Below the pieces are notes generated by a model that saw only the letters and a program-made list of their open reading frames with translations, made no database searches and had not been told where the DNA came from. Position numbers and translations under genes: made by a program. From positions 248,001 to 312,000 of the forward strand of contig NZ_RJWA01000003.1 of assembly GCF_003762835.1 (NCBI RefSeq): DNA of 64,000 bases, in the 5' to 3' direction. The DNA is from Micromonospora sp. HM5-17 (GTDB lineage Bacteria > Actinomycetota > Actinomycetes > Mycobacteriales > Micromonosporaceae). Shown piece after piece: positions 1 to 9,067 of the stretch. The stretch's first letter is position 1; every line of letters begins with the position of its first letter.

Positions 1-700
1 CCAGGACGCGCTCTCCGCACTGAACCCCGTGCTCTCGATCGGCGACCAGCTCGGCGAGGTCTTCCGGATCCACCGCGGTCTCTCCCGCCGGGCGGCCCGG
101 GCCGAGGCGGTGGAGCTGCTCCGGTTGGTCGGCATCCCCGCCCCGGAACGCCGCATCCGGGACTACCCGCACCAGTTCTCCGGCGGCATGCGCCAACGGA
201 TCCTGATCGCGATGGCCGTGGCGCTCGGTCCCCGGCTGCTCATCGCGGACGAGCCGACCACGGCCCTCGACGTCACCGTGCAGGCGCAGATCCTCGCCCT
301 CGTCGACCGGCTGCGCACCGAACTCGGGATGGGTGTCCTGCTCATCACTCACGACCTCGGGGTCGCCGCCGAACTTGCCGACCGGGTCGCGGTGATGTAC
401 GCCGGCCGGATCGTCGAGACCGGCACGGTGACCGAGGTCCTGGACGCCCCGGCGCACCCGTACACCGCGGCGCTGCTGCGCTCCGTACCCGATCTGGACC
501 AACCGGGCGACCGGCTGCGCCCGATCCCGGGCAGCCCGCCGAACCTGCTCGCGCTGCCCAGCGGCTGCGCCTTCCACCCGCGGTGCGACCGGGCCGGCGC
601 CGAGTGTCCGATGGTCCGTCCCGAGCGCCGGACGCTCACCGCCCCCGGCCGGACCGCCGCCTGCCACTACGCCGAGGAGGCCGTCGATGCCGCCGTCTGA
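1..700 (+). CDS. Oligopeptide/dipeptide ABC transporter ATPase, OppD/DppD type (5' end outside window)
   Basis: ATP-hydrolysing subunit of a peptide importer, cytoplasmic face of the membrane. The reading frame is already open at base 2, where the first residues read QDALSALNP (Q-loop region), so the Walker A part lies upstream of the window. Visible here are the ABC signature FSGGMRQR, Walker [13 protein letters not shown] and the switch histidine in LLITHDLG. The C-terminal oligopeptide-transporter domain has the usual cysteine cluster (CAFHPRC...C...C), which in mycobacterial Opp ATPases has been linked to an iron-sulfur cluster. The next ATPase gene overlaps its 3' end by 14 bases. The actual substrate (dipeptide, oligopeptide or nickel) cannot be read from the ATPase. 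Confidence 0.93.
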   Translation, partial: QDALSALNPVLSIGDQLGEVFRIHRGLSRRAARAEAVELLRLVGIPAPERRIRDYPHQFSGGMRQRILIAMAVALGPRLLIADEPTTALDVTVQAQILALVDRLRTELGMGVLLITHDLGVAAELADRVAVMYAGRIVETGTVTEVLDAPAHPYTAALLRSVPDLDQPGDRLRPIPGSPPNLLALPSGCAFHPRCDRAGAECPMVRPERRTLTAPGRTAACHYAEEAVDAAV

Positions 701-1985
701 CCACCCGGCCGCGCCCGGCCGGACCGCCGCCGGTCCAGCCTCCGCCGGTCGGCGTCCCGTCGGGCCGGCCGGGCCTCATCCGGCCGCCGCCGCGCAGGAC
801 GCCGGCAGCGGACCGCCGGCCGCCGACACCGGGATGCCCACGGTGCTGTCGGCCTCCGCTGGCCCGCGCACTCCGGGCCCGCTGACCTCCGGTCCGTCCG
901 AGGCCGCCGGGCCCGGTCCGACCGGCCCGGCGCACCCCGGCCCGGCGCACTCCGGCCCGGCCTCCGGTCCGGCGGGTCCGGGCGAGCCGCTGCTGGTCGC
1001 CGTCGGGGTCCGGAAGTCGTACCGGGCCGGACGCAGCCTCGGCGGTCGCGCCCGGGTACGCGCGGTGGACGGGGTCGACCTGAGCGTCTTCGCCGGGGAA
1101 ACCCTCGGCGTGGTCGGCGAGTCCGGTTGCGGCAAGTCCACGCTGGCCCGGATGCTGGTCGGGCTGGAACGACCCGACGCCGGGCACGTCCGCTACGCCG
1201 GTCTCGACGTCGCCACCGCCCGGGGTGCCCGGCGCCGCGAGCTGCGCCGTGCCGTGCAGATGGTCTTCCAGGATCCGCTCACCTCGCTCAACCCCCGGAT
1301 GCCGATCATCGACGTGGTCGCCGAACCGCTCGACGTGCACCGGCTCGTCCGGGGTGCGGCGGCCCGGCGGGACCGGGTCGCCGAATTGCTGGAGATGGTC
1401 GGGCTGGCGCCGGACATGATGCGCCGGTTCCCACACGAGTTCTCCGGCGGGCAGCGGCAGCGGATCGGCATCGCCCGGGCACTGGCCACCGAACCCCGGG
1501 TGATCGTCTGCGACGAGCCGGTCTCCGCGCTGGACGTGTCGGTCCAGGCGCAGGTGGTCAACCTCCTCGCCGAGTTGCAACAACGGCTCGGGATCGCGTT
1601 GGTCTTCATCGCGCACGACCTCGGCGTGGTCCGCCACGTCTCGCACCGGGTCGCGGTGATGTACCTGGGCCGCGTCGTGGAGCTGGGCCCGGGCGCGGCG
1701 GTCTACCGGGAGCCGGCCCACCCGTACACCCGGGCGCTGCTCTCCTCCGTACCGGTCCGGCACCCGAGCGAGCGGGGACGGCCCCGGATCGTGCTCGCCG
1801 GAGACCCGCCCAGCCCGGTCGACCCGCCCGCCGGCTGCCGCTTCCACACCCGCTGTCCGATCGTGCAGGACGTCTGTCGGCGCGAGGAACCCGTGCTCCG
1901 TACGCCCGGCGGCGAGGCGGCGGAGACCCACGTCGCCGCCTGCCACTTCGCCGGTGCGCCCGTACTCCCCACCCCGGCGGGCTGA
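687..1985 (+). CDS. Oligopeptide/dipeptide ABC transporter ATPase, OppF/DppF type
   Basis: Second ATPase of the same peptide importer. The ATG lies inside the end of the preceding gene and follows GAGGAGG at 674-680 with 6 bases between, so the two are translationally coupled. Motifs: Walker [10 protein letters not shown] (about residue 145), signature FSGGQRQR, Walker [13 protein letters not shown], switch histidine FIAHDLG, and the C-terminal cysteine cluster CRFHTRC...C...C. The first about 100 residues are a Pro/Gly/Ala-rich stretch before the ATPase fold begins, longer than usual for the family. That could be a disordered tail or a sign that the true start is further in, but no better ribosome-binding site is seen there. 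Confidence 0.93.
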   Translation: MPPSDHPAAPGRTAAGPASAGRRPVGPAGPHPAAAAQDAGSGPPAADTGMPTVLSASAGPRTPGPLTSGPSEAAGPGPTGPAHPGPAHSGPASGPAGPGEPLLVAVGVRKSYRAGRSLGGRARVRAVDGVDLSVFAGETLGVVGESGCGKSTLARMLVGLERPDAGHVRYAGLDVATARGARRRELRRAVQMVFQDPLTSLNPRMPIIDVVAEPLDVHRLVRGAAARRDRVAELLEMVGLAPDMMRRFPHEFSGGQRQRIGIARALATEPRVIVCDEPVSALDVSVQAQVVNLLAELQQRLGIALVFIAHDLGVVRHVSHRVAVMYLGRVVELGPGAAVYREPAHPYTRALLSSVPVRHPSERGRPRIVLAGDPPSPVDPPAGCRFHTRCPIVQDVCRREEPVLRTPGGEAAETHVAACHFAGAPVLPTPAG

Positions 1986-2113
1986 CCGTCGCACCGGGAG
2001 TCGTCCCCGCCGAGAGCCGGGGCCGGGGTGCGTTGACGACCGACACCACGGTCCCGGGGCGACCCGGTGGGCCGACGGCCGGGTCGATGGTCGGCTGCCG
2101 TCCCGGCGCCCCG

Positions 2114-2119
2114 TACCCT
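2114..2119 (+). promoter_or_regulatory. Putative -10 box (TACCCT) for leaderless rsmA
   Basis: TACCCT ends 8 bases before the GTG of rsmA, and no Shine-Dalgarno sequence lies between. This is the spacing expected when transcription starts at or next to the start codon. Confidence 0.5.
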
Positions 2120-2127
2120 GGCACAGC

Positions 2128-3003
2128 GTGGCCGTAGACCTGCTCGGCCCGGCGGAAATCCGGGAACTCGCCGCCCGCCTGGGTGTCACGCCGACCAAGA
2201 AGCTCGGCCAGAACTTCGTGCACGACCCCAACACGGTTCGGCGGATCGTCGCCGCCGCCGGCCTGGCCCCGACCGACGTCGTCGTCGAGGTGGGCCCCGG
2301 GCTCGGCTCGCTCACCCTCGGCCTGCTGCCGGTCGCCGGACACGTGCATGCCGTCGAGATCGATCCGACGCTGGCCCGGGCCCTGCCCGAGACGGTGGCC
2401 CGGCACGCCGGCCCGGCCGAGGCCGGCCGGTTGACCGTGCACCGCGCCGACGCGCTGCGGATCACCGCCGCCGAGCTGGGCGCACCCGCGCCGACCGCGC
2501 TGGTCGCGAACCTGCCGTACAACGTCGCGGTGCCGGTGGTCCTGCACCTGCTCGCCGAGTTGCCCGGTCTGCGGCACGGCCTGGTGATGGTGCAGAAGGA
2601 GGTCGCCGACCGGCTCACCGCGGGCCCCGGTTCGAAGATCTACGGCGTCCCGTCGGTGAAGCTCGCCTGGTACGCCGAGGCCCGCCCCGCCGGCCGGGTG
2701 CCGCCGAACGTCTTCTGGCCGGTCCCGAACGTCGACTCCGGACTGGTCGCCTTCACCCGGCGCGAGCCGCCCCGGGACGACGTACCCGGGTCGGCGGTCT
2801 TCGCCGTGGTCGACGCGGCGTTCGCGCAGCGTCGCAAGACCCTGCGGGCCGCGCTGGCCGGCTGGGCCGGTGGTCCGGACCGGGCGGCGGCCGCGCTCAC
2901 CGCCGCCGGTGTCGATCCCGGAGCCCGGGGCGAGTCGCTGACCGTCCACGAGTTCGCCGCGATCGCCGCGTCGGCCCCGGTCGTCGCCGGCGGCGCCGAG
3001 TAG
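2128..3003 (+). CDS. rsmA: 16S rRNA (adenine1518-N6/adenine1519-N6)-dimethyltransferase
   Basis: SAM-dependent dimethylation of the two adjacent adenines in helix 45 of 16S rRNA (KsgA). 291 residues, normal for the family. Motifs: [12 protein letters not shown] near the N-terminus, SAM motif [13 protein letters not shown], and the catalytic NLPY at about residues 128-131. The frame stays open further upstream, but GTG at 2128 gives the normal N-terminus and sits just behind a -10-like TACCCT, so I chose it and expect a leaderless mRNA. The order rsmA then ispE is common in actinobacteria. Confidence 0.93.
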   Translation: MAVDLLGPAEIRELAARLGVTPTKKLGQNFVHDPNTVRRIVAAAGLAPTDVVVEVGPGLGSLTLGLLPVAGHVHAVEIDPTLARALPETVARHAGPAEAGRLTVHRADALRITAAELGAPAPTALVANLPYNVAVPVVLHLLAELPGLRHGLVMVQKEVADRLTAGPGSKIYGVPSVKLAWYAEARPAGRVPPNVFWPVPNVDSGLVAFTRREPPRDDVPGSAVFAVVDAAFAQRRKTLRAALAGWAGGPDRAAAALTAAGVDPGARGESLTVHEFAAIAASAPVVAGGAE

Positions 3004-3036
3004 GCTGACGCCCAGTTCGAGGAGGAGGTGTCCGCG

Positions 3037-3138
3037 ATGGTGGCGCAGCCGGTCGGGGACCGGTCCGGACCCGTCGCCGGCCGGGGCCCGGCGAGCCCGT
3101 CCGAGGCCCGGCCGAGCGTGCGGGACGTCGTCCCGTGA
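3037..3138 (+). CDS. Possible 33-residue leader peptide coupled to ispE
   Basis: A short frame starts with ATG behind a very strong purine-rich site (GAGGAGGAGG, 3018-3028) and runs 33 codons. Its TGA overlaps the ispE GTG in the sequence GTGA. The ispE start itself has no ribosome-binding site. The product is rich in Pro, Gly, Arg and Ser, with no domain I know. It may exist only to deliver ribosomes to ispE. Against it: GTGA overlaps arise easily because the second ispE codon begins with A. Confidence 0.45.
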   Translation: MVAQPVGDRSGPVAGRGPASPSEARPSVRDVVP

Positions 3139-4103
3139 CCGAGGCATGGGGCCCGGACGACGAGGCCGGGCCACCCCGTCGACGTCCACCCGGCCCGGTC
3201 CGGGTTCGGGTTCCCGCGAAGATCAATCTGTTCCTCGGGGTCGGTCCGCCGCGCCCGGACGGCTACCATGAGCTGAATACCGTCTACCAGGCGATCTCGC
3301 TCTACGACGAGCTGACCGCCCGGCACGGCGACACCCTCACCCTGACGATGGAGGGCGAGGGCGCCGGTGAGCTGGCGCTGGACGAGTCGAACCTGGTGAT
3401 CCGGGCCGCCCGGGCCCTGGCCGCGCACACCGGGGTGCCGGCCCATGCCCGGTTGCACCTGCGCAAGCAGATCCCGCTCGCGGCCGGGCTGGCCGGCGGC
3501 AGCGCGGACGCGGCCGCCACGCTGGTCGCCTGCGACGCGCTCTGGGGCACCAACCTCTCCCGCGACGAGCTGGCCCGGATCGCCGCCGGGCTCGGCTCCG
3601 ACGTCCCCTTCCTGGTGTACGGCGGCACCGCGCTCGGCACCGGCCGCGGCGAGACGATCAGCCCGATCCTGGCCCGGCCGGTCACCTGGCACTGGGTGGT
3701 GGCGATCGCCGACGGGGGCCTCTCCACGCCGGCCGCCTACCGCGAACTGGACCGGCTCCGCGCCGAGGACGCCGCCCCGCCGCCGCTACGCAACGCCGAC
3801 GCCCTCCTCGCGGCGCTGCGCGGGCGTGACCCGGCCCGGCTCGGCCGGGCGCTCGGCAACGACCTGCAGGCCGCCGCCGTGTCGCTGCGGCCGTCCCTCG
3901 TCGAGACCCTCAGGGCGGGCGAGGCCGCCGGCGCGCTTGCCGGCATCGTCTCCGGCTCCGGCCCCACCTGCGTCTTCCTCGCACCCGACGCGGGGGAGGC
4001 GGAACGCGTCGCCGCCGAGCTGCGTGCCGCGGGGGTGTGCCGGACCGCCCGGACCGCGTACGGGCCGGTGCCGGGGGCTCGGGCGGGCATCGGAGCCGGG
4101 TGA
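3135..4103 (+). CDS. ispE: 4-diphosphocytidyl-2-C-methyl-D-erythritol kinase
   Basis: GHMP-family kinase that phosphorylates the 2-hydroxyl of CDP-methylerythritol in the MEP route to isoprenoids. 322 residues. Motifs: N-terminal PAKINLFLGVG with GYHELNTVYQ, the ATP-binding glycine loop PLAAGLAGGSADAA, and the C-terminal GSGPTCVF. The GTG start has no Shine-Dalgarno sequence and is overlapped by the stop of a short upstream frame (3037-3138). The first 18 residues before VRVPAKIN are variable. Confidence 0.94.
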   Translation: MTEAWGPDDEAGPPRRRPPGPVRVRVPAKINLFLGVGPPRPDGYHELNTVYQAISLYDELTARHGDTLTLTMEGEGAGELALDESNLVIRAARALAAHTGVPAHARLHLRKQIPLAAGLAGGSADAAATLVACDALWGTNLSRDELARIAAGLGSDVPFLVYGGTALGTGRGETISPILARPVTWHWVVAIADGGLSTPAAYRELDRLRAEDAAPPPLRNADALLAALRGRDPARLGRALGNDLQAAAVSLRPSLVETLRAGEAAGALAGIVSGSGPTCVFLAPDAGEAERVAAELRAAGVCRTARTAYGPVPGARAGIGAG

Positions 4104-4124
4104 GCTCCGACCGCCGACCGTGAC

Positions 4125-4130
4125 TACGGT
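4125..4130 (+). promoter_or_regulatory. Putative -10 box (TACGGT) for a leaderless ABC-F gene
   Basis: TACGGT is followed by 7 bases and then the ATG at 4138, with no ribosome-binding site between. This fits a leaderless transcript starting within the ispE-ABC-F gap. Confidence 0.5.
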
Positions 4131-4137
4131 CAGGGCC

Positions 4138-5952
4138 ATGGCCACCATCGTCAACCTGGACCGGGTCTCCAAGGGGTACGGCGCGGCGGGGCCGCTCCTC
4201 ACCGACGTCTCCCTCGGCCTCAGCGACTCGGACCGGATCGGGGTCGTCGGGCTCAACGGCGCCGGCAAGTCGACCCTGCTGCGACTGTTGACCAAGACGG
4301 AGGAACCGGACAGCGGCCGGGTGACCCACCGCCGTGGCCTGCGGGTCGCCTGGCTGCCGCAGGCCGTCGGTCTCGATCCCGACGCCAGCGTCCGGGACGT
4401 CGTCCTCGGCACCGCCTGGCTCGCCGAGGGGTTTGGCGCCGAGCACGAGTGGGCCGGCGACGCCGGGGTCCGGACCGTCCTCGACGGCCTCGGCATGCCG
4501 CACCTCGGCCTAGACCAGCCGGTCGGGCCGATGTCCGGCGGCGAGCGGCGGCGGGTGGCGCTCGCCGCGCTGCTGGTCCGGGCCGCCGACCTGCTCGTCC
4601 TGGACGAGCCAACCAACCACCTGGACGTGGCCGGGGTCGACTGGTTGGCCCGGCACCTGATCGCCAAGCGCGGCGCGCTGGTGGTGGTCACCCACGACCG
4701 GTGGTTCCTGGACGCCGTCTGCACCACCACCTGGGAGGTCGCCGACCAGACGGTACGCAGCCACGAGGGCGGTTACGCCGCCTGGACGCTGGCCCGGGCG
4801 GAGCGGGAACGGCTCGCCGCCGTGGCCGAGGCGCGCCGGCAGAACCTGTTGCGCAAGGAGATCGCCTGGCTGCGTCGCGGCGCCCCGGCCCGGACCTCCA
4901 AACCGCGCTTCCGGATCGAGGCGGCGAACGCGCTGATCGCCGACGTCCCGTCGCCCCGGGACACGGTGACCCTGCAACGCCTGGCCACCGCCCGGCTCGG
5001 CCGCCAGGTGTACGACCTGACCGACGTCACCCTCCGGGCCGGCGGGAAGCTGATCCTGGAGAACCTGACCTGGCAGGTCGGCCCCGGCGACCGGATCGCG
5101 GTCGTCGGGGCGAACGGCGTCGGCAAGACGACCCTGCTCCGATTGCTCGCCGGCACCCGGCGACCCGACCAGGGGCAGATCCGGGTCGGCGCGACGGTCC
5201 GGCCCGCGTACCTGTCGCAGGAGCTGGCCGAACTCCCGGGCCGGTTGCGGGTGCTGGAGGCGGTCGAGGAGGTCGCCCGGCGGGTCGTCCTCGGCGACCG
5301 CGAGATCGGCGCCGCACAGCTCGCCGGGATGTTCGGCTTCGACGACCGGCGGCTCTGGACCCCGGTCGCGGACCTCTCCGGCGGGGAGCGACGTCGGCTG
5401 CAACTGCTCCGGCTGCTGGCCGCCGAACCGAACGTGCTGATCCTCGACGAGCCGACGAACGACCTGGACACCGACACGCTGGCCGCGCTGGAGGACCTGC
5501 TCGACTCCTGGCCCGGAACGGTGATCGTGGCCAGCCACGACCGTTACCTGATCGAGCGGGTCACCGACGTGGTGTACGCCATGTTCGGCGACGGCCGTCT
5601 GGTACACCTGCCCGGGGGCGTCGAGGAGTACCTCGCCCCCGCCCCGGGGCGAGCGGGCCCGGCCGGGGAGAGCCGGCCGGACGGCGTACCGCCGACCGCG
5701 GTGGGGAAGTCGGGCACGACCGAGCTCTCCGGGGGAGAGCTGCGCGCGGCCCGCAAGGAGCTGACCCGGCTGGAGCGGCAGATCGACCGGCTGACGCGGC
5801 GGGAGGCGGAGCTGCACGACCAGCTCGCAGCGCACGCGACCGACTACGCCAGGCTCACCGAGCTTGACGGCCAGCTCCGGGCCATCCGGGCCGAACGGGA
5901 GCAGATCGAGGAGGCGTGGCTGGCCATCGCCGAACAGGTTCCGGAGAGATGA
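4138..5952 (+). CDS. ABC-F family ATPase (Uup/EttA-like)
   Basis: Soluble twin-ATPase protein of the ABC-F group, which acts on ribosomes and not in transport. 604 residues with no membrane segments. First domain: Walker A GLNGAGKST, signature MSGGERRR, Walker B LLVLDEPTNHLD. Second domain: Walker A GANGVGKTT, signature LSGGERRR, Walker B VLILDEPTNDLD. The C-terminal 70 residues form a charged coiled coil (ELTRLERQIDRLTRREAEL), as in Uup. Whether it is a housekeeping translation factor or a ribosome-protection resistance protein cannot be told from sequence. Its place next to ispE favours housekeeping. Start chosen at ATG 4138, where the ABC domain begins and a -10 box precedes. Confidence 0.9.
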   Translation: MATIVNLDRVSKGYGAAGPLLTDVSLGLSDSDRIGVVGLNGAGKSTLLRLLTKTEEPDSGRVTHRRGLRVAWLPQAVGLDPDASVRDVVLGTAWLAEGFGAEHEWAGDAGVRTVLDGLGMPHLGLDQPVGPMSGGERRRVALAALLVRAADLLVLDEPTNHLDVAGVDWLARHLIAKRGALVVVTHDRWFLDAVCTTTWEVADQTVRSHEGGYAAWTLARAERERLAAVAEARRQNLLRKEIAWLRRGAPARTSKPRFRIEAANALIADVPSPRDTVTLQRLATARLGRQVYDLTDVTLRAGGKLILENLTWQVGPGDRIAVVGANGVGKTTLLRLLAGTRRPDQGQIRVGATVRPAYLSQELAELPGRLRVLEAVEEVARRVVLGDREIGAAQLAGMFGFDDRRLWTPVADLSGGERRRLQLLRLLAAEPNVLILDEPTNDLDTDTLAALEDLLDSWPGTVIVASHDRYLIERVTDVVYAMFGDGRLVHLPGGVEEYLAPAPGRAGPAGESRPDGVPPTAVGKSGTTELSGGELRAARKELTRLERQIDRLTRREAELHDQLAAHATDYARLTELDGQLRAIRAEREQIEEAWLAIAEQVPER

Positions 5953-6084
5953 GCGGTGTCGACGCCCACCCGGTGCCGGCGGTGACGGGCCCGACACGGC
6001 GCCGGGGGTGTGCGGAGACGCCCGGACGCCATGCGCGAGAATCGTCGCCGACCCTCACCCGTACGGCGTTGGAGACTCCCGACC

Positions 6085-6540
6085 ATGTCCCACAACCCCG
6101 TCAACCATCCCGCGCGACCGATCTACCGGGCGATCGCCGGGCTGACCGGTCTCTACCTCGTGGCCTTCGGTGTCCTCGGCATCATCGACACCAGCGGCGC
6201 CGAGTTCTTCGCCCAGGACGACACCACCGTGCTGGGCCAGGGCACCAACCTCGGCAACTCGGTGATCTGCGCCGTCCTCGGCGTGATCATCGTCCTCGCC
6301 ACCCTGATCGGCCGCAACGTCGACGTCGTGGTCAACAAGTGGTTCGGGTACCTCTTCATCGTGCTCGGCCTGGCCACCCTGGCGACGCTTCGTACCGACG
6401 CCAACTACCTCAACTTCACGGTGGCGACCTCGATCGTCAGCATGATCATCGGCCTGGTCCTGCTGATGGCCGGCATGTACGGCAAGGTCGGCACCGACGA
6501 GGAGCACCAGGCCTGGCAGCAGGCCCGCCTGGTGCTCTGA
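6085..6540 (+). CDS. DUF4383 family membrane protein (copy 1)
   Basis: Small integral membrane protein of 151 residues with about four hydrophobic segments (AIAGLTGLYLVAFGVLGII, then VICAVLGVIIVLATLIG, WFGYLFIVLGLATL, and a last one near residue 120). The N-terminal NHPARPIYR and the TEANxLNFT/TDANYLNFT-type loop are shared with the next gene, so the pair arose by tandem duplication. Function unknown. ATG 6085 is preceded by GGAG about 10 bases away. Confidence 0.8.
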   Translation: MSHNPVNHPARPIYRAIAGLTGLYLVAFGVLGIIDTSGAEFFAQDDTTVLGQGTNLGNSVICAVLGVIIVLATLIGRNVDVVVNKWFGYLFIVLGLATLATLRTDANYLNFTVATSIVSMIIGLVLLMAGMYGKVGTDEEHQAWQQARLVL

Positions 6541-6544
6541 GCCG

Positions 6545-6567
6545 GGCCGGCGCACCGCGCGCCGGCC
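6545..6567 (+). terminator. Hairpin after first DUF4383 gene
   Basis: Perfect 9-bp arms GGCCGGCGC and GCGCCGGCC with a 5-base loop, starting 5 bases after the stop codon. There is no T run, as is usual for high-GC actinobacterial terminators. Confidence 0.55.
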
Positions 6568-6698
6568 ACCGGACTCGCGTCCCCGCCCGCCTCCCGGCGC
6601 GGATCTCCGTTCGCCGGGCAGCCTCCGCCGACCTGAGCGACAATCAGGACGAGGCGACAATCGGGACAAAAGTCCTCCCGCGTCGCGGAGGAGGGGCC

Positions 6699-7172
6699 AT
6701 GGGACACATACCCGTCAACCACCCGGCCCGGCCCGTCTACCGGGTCATCGCCGGGCTGATCGCGCTCTACATCCTGATCTTCGGCATCCTCGGGATCATC
6801 GACACCGCCGGCGAACCGCTCCTCAGCCGGGGCAGCCACTGGGTCCTTGGGCTCCGCACCAACCTGGCCTTCTCGCTGGTGTCGGTGGTCTTCGGGCTCG
6901 TCGTGCTCTTCGGCGCGGTGCACCGGGGCAACCTCGGACACCTGATGAACCTGGCCGCCGGGGTGGTGTTCCTGCTCACCGGTCTGATCATGATGAGCGT
7001 GCTGCAGACCGAGGCCAACATCCTCAACTTCTCGATGTCCACGGTCATCGTGTCGCTGATCTTCGGGCTGCTGTTCCTGGCCACCGGGCTCTACGACAAG
7101 GTCGGCCCGCCCGATTACGCCGAGACGGAGGAGGAGCTCCGCGGCAGCACCTCGGTCCGCCCGGGGCGCTGA
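6699..7172 (+). CDS. DUF4383 family membrane protein (copy 2)
   Basis: 157 residues with four predicted membrane segments; paralogue of the preceding gene (shared NHPARPVYRVIAGL at the N-terminus, FGILGIIDT, TEANILNFSMST and GLYDKVG near the end). The start ATG follows a strong GGAGGAGGGG site. It ends with a charged cytoplasmic tail. No known function; actinobacterial genomes often carry several such genes. Confidence 0.8.
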   Translation: MGHIPVNHPARPVYRVIAGLIALYILIFGILGIIDTAGEPLLSRGSHWVLGLRTNLAFSLVSVVFGLVVLFGAVHRGNLGHLMNLAAGVVFLLTGLIMMSVLQTEANILNFSMSTVIVSLIFGLLFLATGLYDKVGPPDYAETEEELRGSTSVRPGR

Positions 7173-7182
7173 CGACACCGGC

Positions 7183-7202
7183 CGCCGGCCACCCGGCCGG
7201 CG
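7183..7202. terminator. Hairpin between convergent DUF4383 and TetR genes
   Basis: Perfect 8-bp arms CGCCGGCC and GGCCGGCG with a 4-base loop, lying between two convergent stop codons, so it can serve both strands. Confidence 0.55.
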
Positions 7203-7227
7203 TCGCCCGTGCCCCGGGCCGACCCGA

Positions 7228-8004
7228 TCAGCGTGGGGTACGTCGGGTCAGCAGGGTCGGCTTGGCCTCGAGGTGGGACAGGCCGTTCCAGGCCAGATTC
7301 ACCAGGTGCGCGGCCACCGTCTCCTTACGAGGCTTGCGCACCTCCAGCCACCAGCGTCCACTCAGCGCCACCATCCCGACCAGGGACTGCGAGTAGAGCT
7401 CGGCCAGCTTCGGGTCGTATCCCCGCGCCTTGAACTCGGCGCCCAGGATGTGCTCGACCTGGTGCGCCACGTCGTTCATCACGCTGCTGAAGCTTCCGCT
7501 GGCAGAGAGGAGCGGAGACTCCCGTACCAGCACCCGGAACCCGTCCGTCTCTTCCTCGATGTAGTCGAGCAGGGCGAGCGCCGCCTGTTCCAGCAGCTCC
7601 CGGGGGTGCCCGGCGGTCAGCGCCGCGGCGATCCGGTCGAGCAGAGCCCGGACCTCCCGGTCGACCACGACCGCGTAGAGTCCCTCCTTGCCGCCGAAGT
7701 GTTCGTAGACGACCGGCTTGGAGACCTTCGCCCGGGCCGCGACCTCCTCGATGGAGGTGGCGTCGAAGCCGCGTTCGGCGAAGGCCTGCCGGCCGATGGC
7801 GATGAGCTGTTCCCGGCGCTGCGCCGCGGACATCCGTACCCGGGAACCGGCTTTCGGCGGGGGCGACGCCGAGGTCGAGACCTGCCGGCGACGGGTACCG
7901 CGGCCCGTGCCCGGGCGGTCCGTCACCGTGTCACCCCGCTGTCGTTCCGCACTGCCGTGTCGACTCGTGCCGTCCCTGGTGGTGCCCTCGCCGCGCTTGG
8001 TCAC
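7228..8004 (-). CDS. TetR family transcriptional regulator
   Basis: 258 residues. The helix-turn-helix lies at about residues 60-105 (RREQLIAIGRQAF...TSIEEVAARAKVSKPVVYEHFGGKEGLY), followed by an all-helical ligand-binding half. The roughly 50 residues before the TetR fold are basic and low in complexity. The long form is supported because GTG at 8004 sits 6 bases behind CAGGAT, a -10-like box on the same strand. Internal GTG 7926 is an alternative start. It reads in the same direction as the neighbouring desaturase, whose upstream region carries tandem TACG-N4-CGTA dyads. It is therefore the obvious candidate repressor of fatty-acid desaturation; that link is inference. Confidence 0.88.
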   Translation of the reverse strand: MTKRGEGTTRDGTSRHGSAERQRGDTVTDRPGTGRGTRRRQVSTSASPPPKAGSRVRMSAAQRREQLIAIGRQAFAERGFDATSIEEVAARAKVSKPVVYEHFGGKEGLYAVVVDREVRALLDRIAAALTAGHPRELLEQAALALLDYIEEETDGFRVLVRESPLLSASGSFSSVMNDVAHQVEHILGAEFKARGYDPKLAELYSQSLVGMVALSGRWWLEVRKPRKETVAAHLVNLAWNGLSHLEAKPTLLTRRTPR

Positions 8005-8010
8005 CTGGTC

Positions 8011-8016
8011 ATCCTG
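8011..8016 (-). promoter_or_regulatory. Putative -10 box (CAGGAT) for leaderless tetR
   Basis: On the minus strand CAGGAT is followed by 6 bases and GTG 8004. The same hexamer and spacing recur before several other genes in this window. Confidence 0.45.
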
Positions 8017-8059
8017 CCAGGGGACGGTACGGGGCAGGATGGTGGTCAGGCGGCGCCGC

Positions 8060-9031
8060 TCACCGTGTCGGGGTCGCTTTGATCAGTTTCGCGGCGATCC
8101 GTTCGGGCCTCGGCCACCGCACGTCGTACGCGGCGCCGCACTTCTCGAGCAGCCAGATGGCGCGGGCCGTGATGTCGATCTGTCCGCGCAGCACGCCGTG
8201 CCGGGCGCAGGTCGGATCGGCGTGGTGCAGGTTGTGCCAGCTCTCCCCGAACGAGAGGATCGCCAGCGGCCAGAAGTTCGCCGCCCGGTCGCCCTGGCGC
8301 ACCACGAACGGCCGCTCGCCGTACACGTGGCAGACGGAGTTGATCGCCCAGGTGACGTGGTGCAGCAGGGAGACCCGGACCAGGCCGGCCCAGAAGAACG
8401 CGGTGAGGGCACCCTGCCAGGACCAGGTGACCAGGCCGCCGAGCGCCGCCGGGGTGAGCAGCGAGATCGCCACCATCAGCGGGAAGAGCCGGTCCACCCG
8501 GTTGACGTCCCGGTCGGCGAGCAGGTCGGGGGCGAACCGCTCTCGGTTGGAGAGCTCCCGGTTGAACAGCCAGCCCACGTGGGCGTGGAACAGGCCCCTG
8601 GTCAGTCCCCAGACGCTGGAGCCGAAGCGCCACGGGGAGTGCGGGTCGCCCTCGACGTCGGAGAAGGCGTGGTGCCGGCGGTGGTCGGCGACCCACTGGA
8701 TGATGCTGCCCTGGATGGCGAACGAGCCGGCGACCGCCAGGCTGACCCGCAGCCAGCGCTTGGCCTTGAACGACCCGTGGGTGAAGTAGCGGTGGAAGCC
8801 GACGGTGATGCCCAGCCCGGCCACCACGTACCACGAGGCGGCGATCGCGATGTCGGTCCAGGACAGCCATCCGCCCCAGGCCACCGGTACGGCCGCGAGC
8901 AGGGCGAGGAAGGGAATGGTCACGAAGCACCAGAGGGCGAGGAGAACGCCTCTGGACTGCATGCCTTCGGTGAGTGGCTTGGGGCCCTTTGCCCCGCCGG
9001 GCGGCGGCGGTTCGAGCAGGACGGACGACAT
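8060..9031 (-). CDS. Acyl-CoA/fatty acid desaturase (delta-9 type)
   Basis: Membrane di-iron enzyme that puts a cis double bond into acyl chains, tuning membrane fluidity. 323 residues. All three histidine boxes are present: HRYFTH (residues 80-85), HRRHH (117-121) and HNLHH in the C-terminal third. Hydrophobic segments lie at about 28-50 and 62-78, plus a pair in the middle. The frame is open upstream, but ATG 9031 is preferred because GAGGTG lies just before it and the extra N-terminal residues would run through the putative operator. It is followed 55 bases later by a TetR gene in the same direction. Confidence 0.9.
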   Translation of the reverse strand: MSSVLLEPPPPGGAKGPKPLTEGMQSRGVLLALWCFVTIPFLALLAAVPVAWGGWLSWTDIAIAASWYVVAGLGITVGFHRYFTHGSFKAKRWLRVSLAVAGSFAIQGSIIQWVADHRRHHAFSDVEGDPHSPWRFGSSVWGLTRGLFHAHVGWLFNRELSNRERFAPDLLADRDVNRVDRLFPLMVAISLLTPAALGGLVTWSWQGALTAFFWAGLVRVSLLHHVTWAINSVCHVYGERPFVVRQGDRAANFWPLAILSFGESWHNLHHADPTCARHGVLRGQIDITARAIWLLEKCGAAYDVRWPRPERIAAKLIKATPTR

Positions 9032-9067
9032 GGCACCTCGCTGGAGCGTAGGGGTGACGAAAAAACT

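Noticed and set aside
636-2618. Long minus-strand open frame (660 codons) across the transporter genes
   Set aside because: It is antisense to two clear ATPase genes and rsmA, has no family motifs, and arises from GC-rich third positions.
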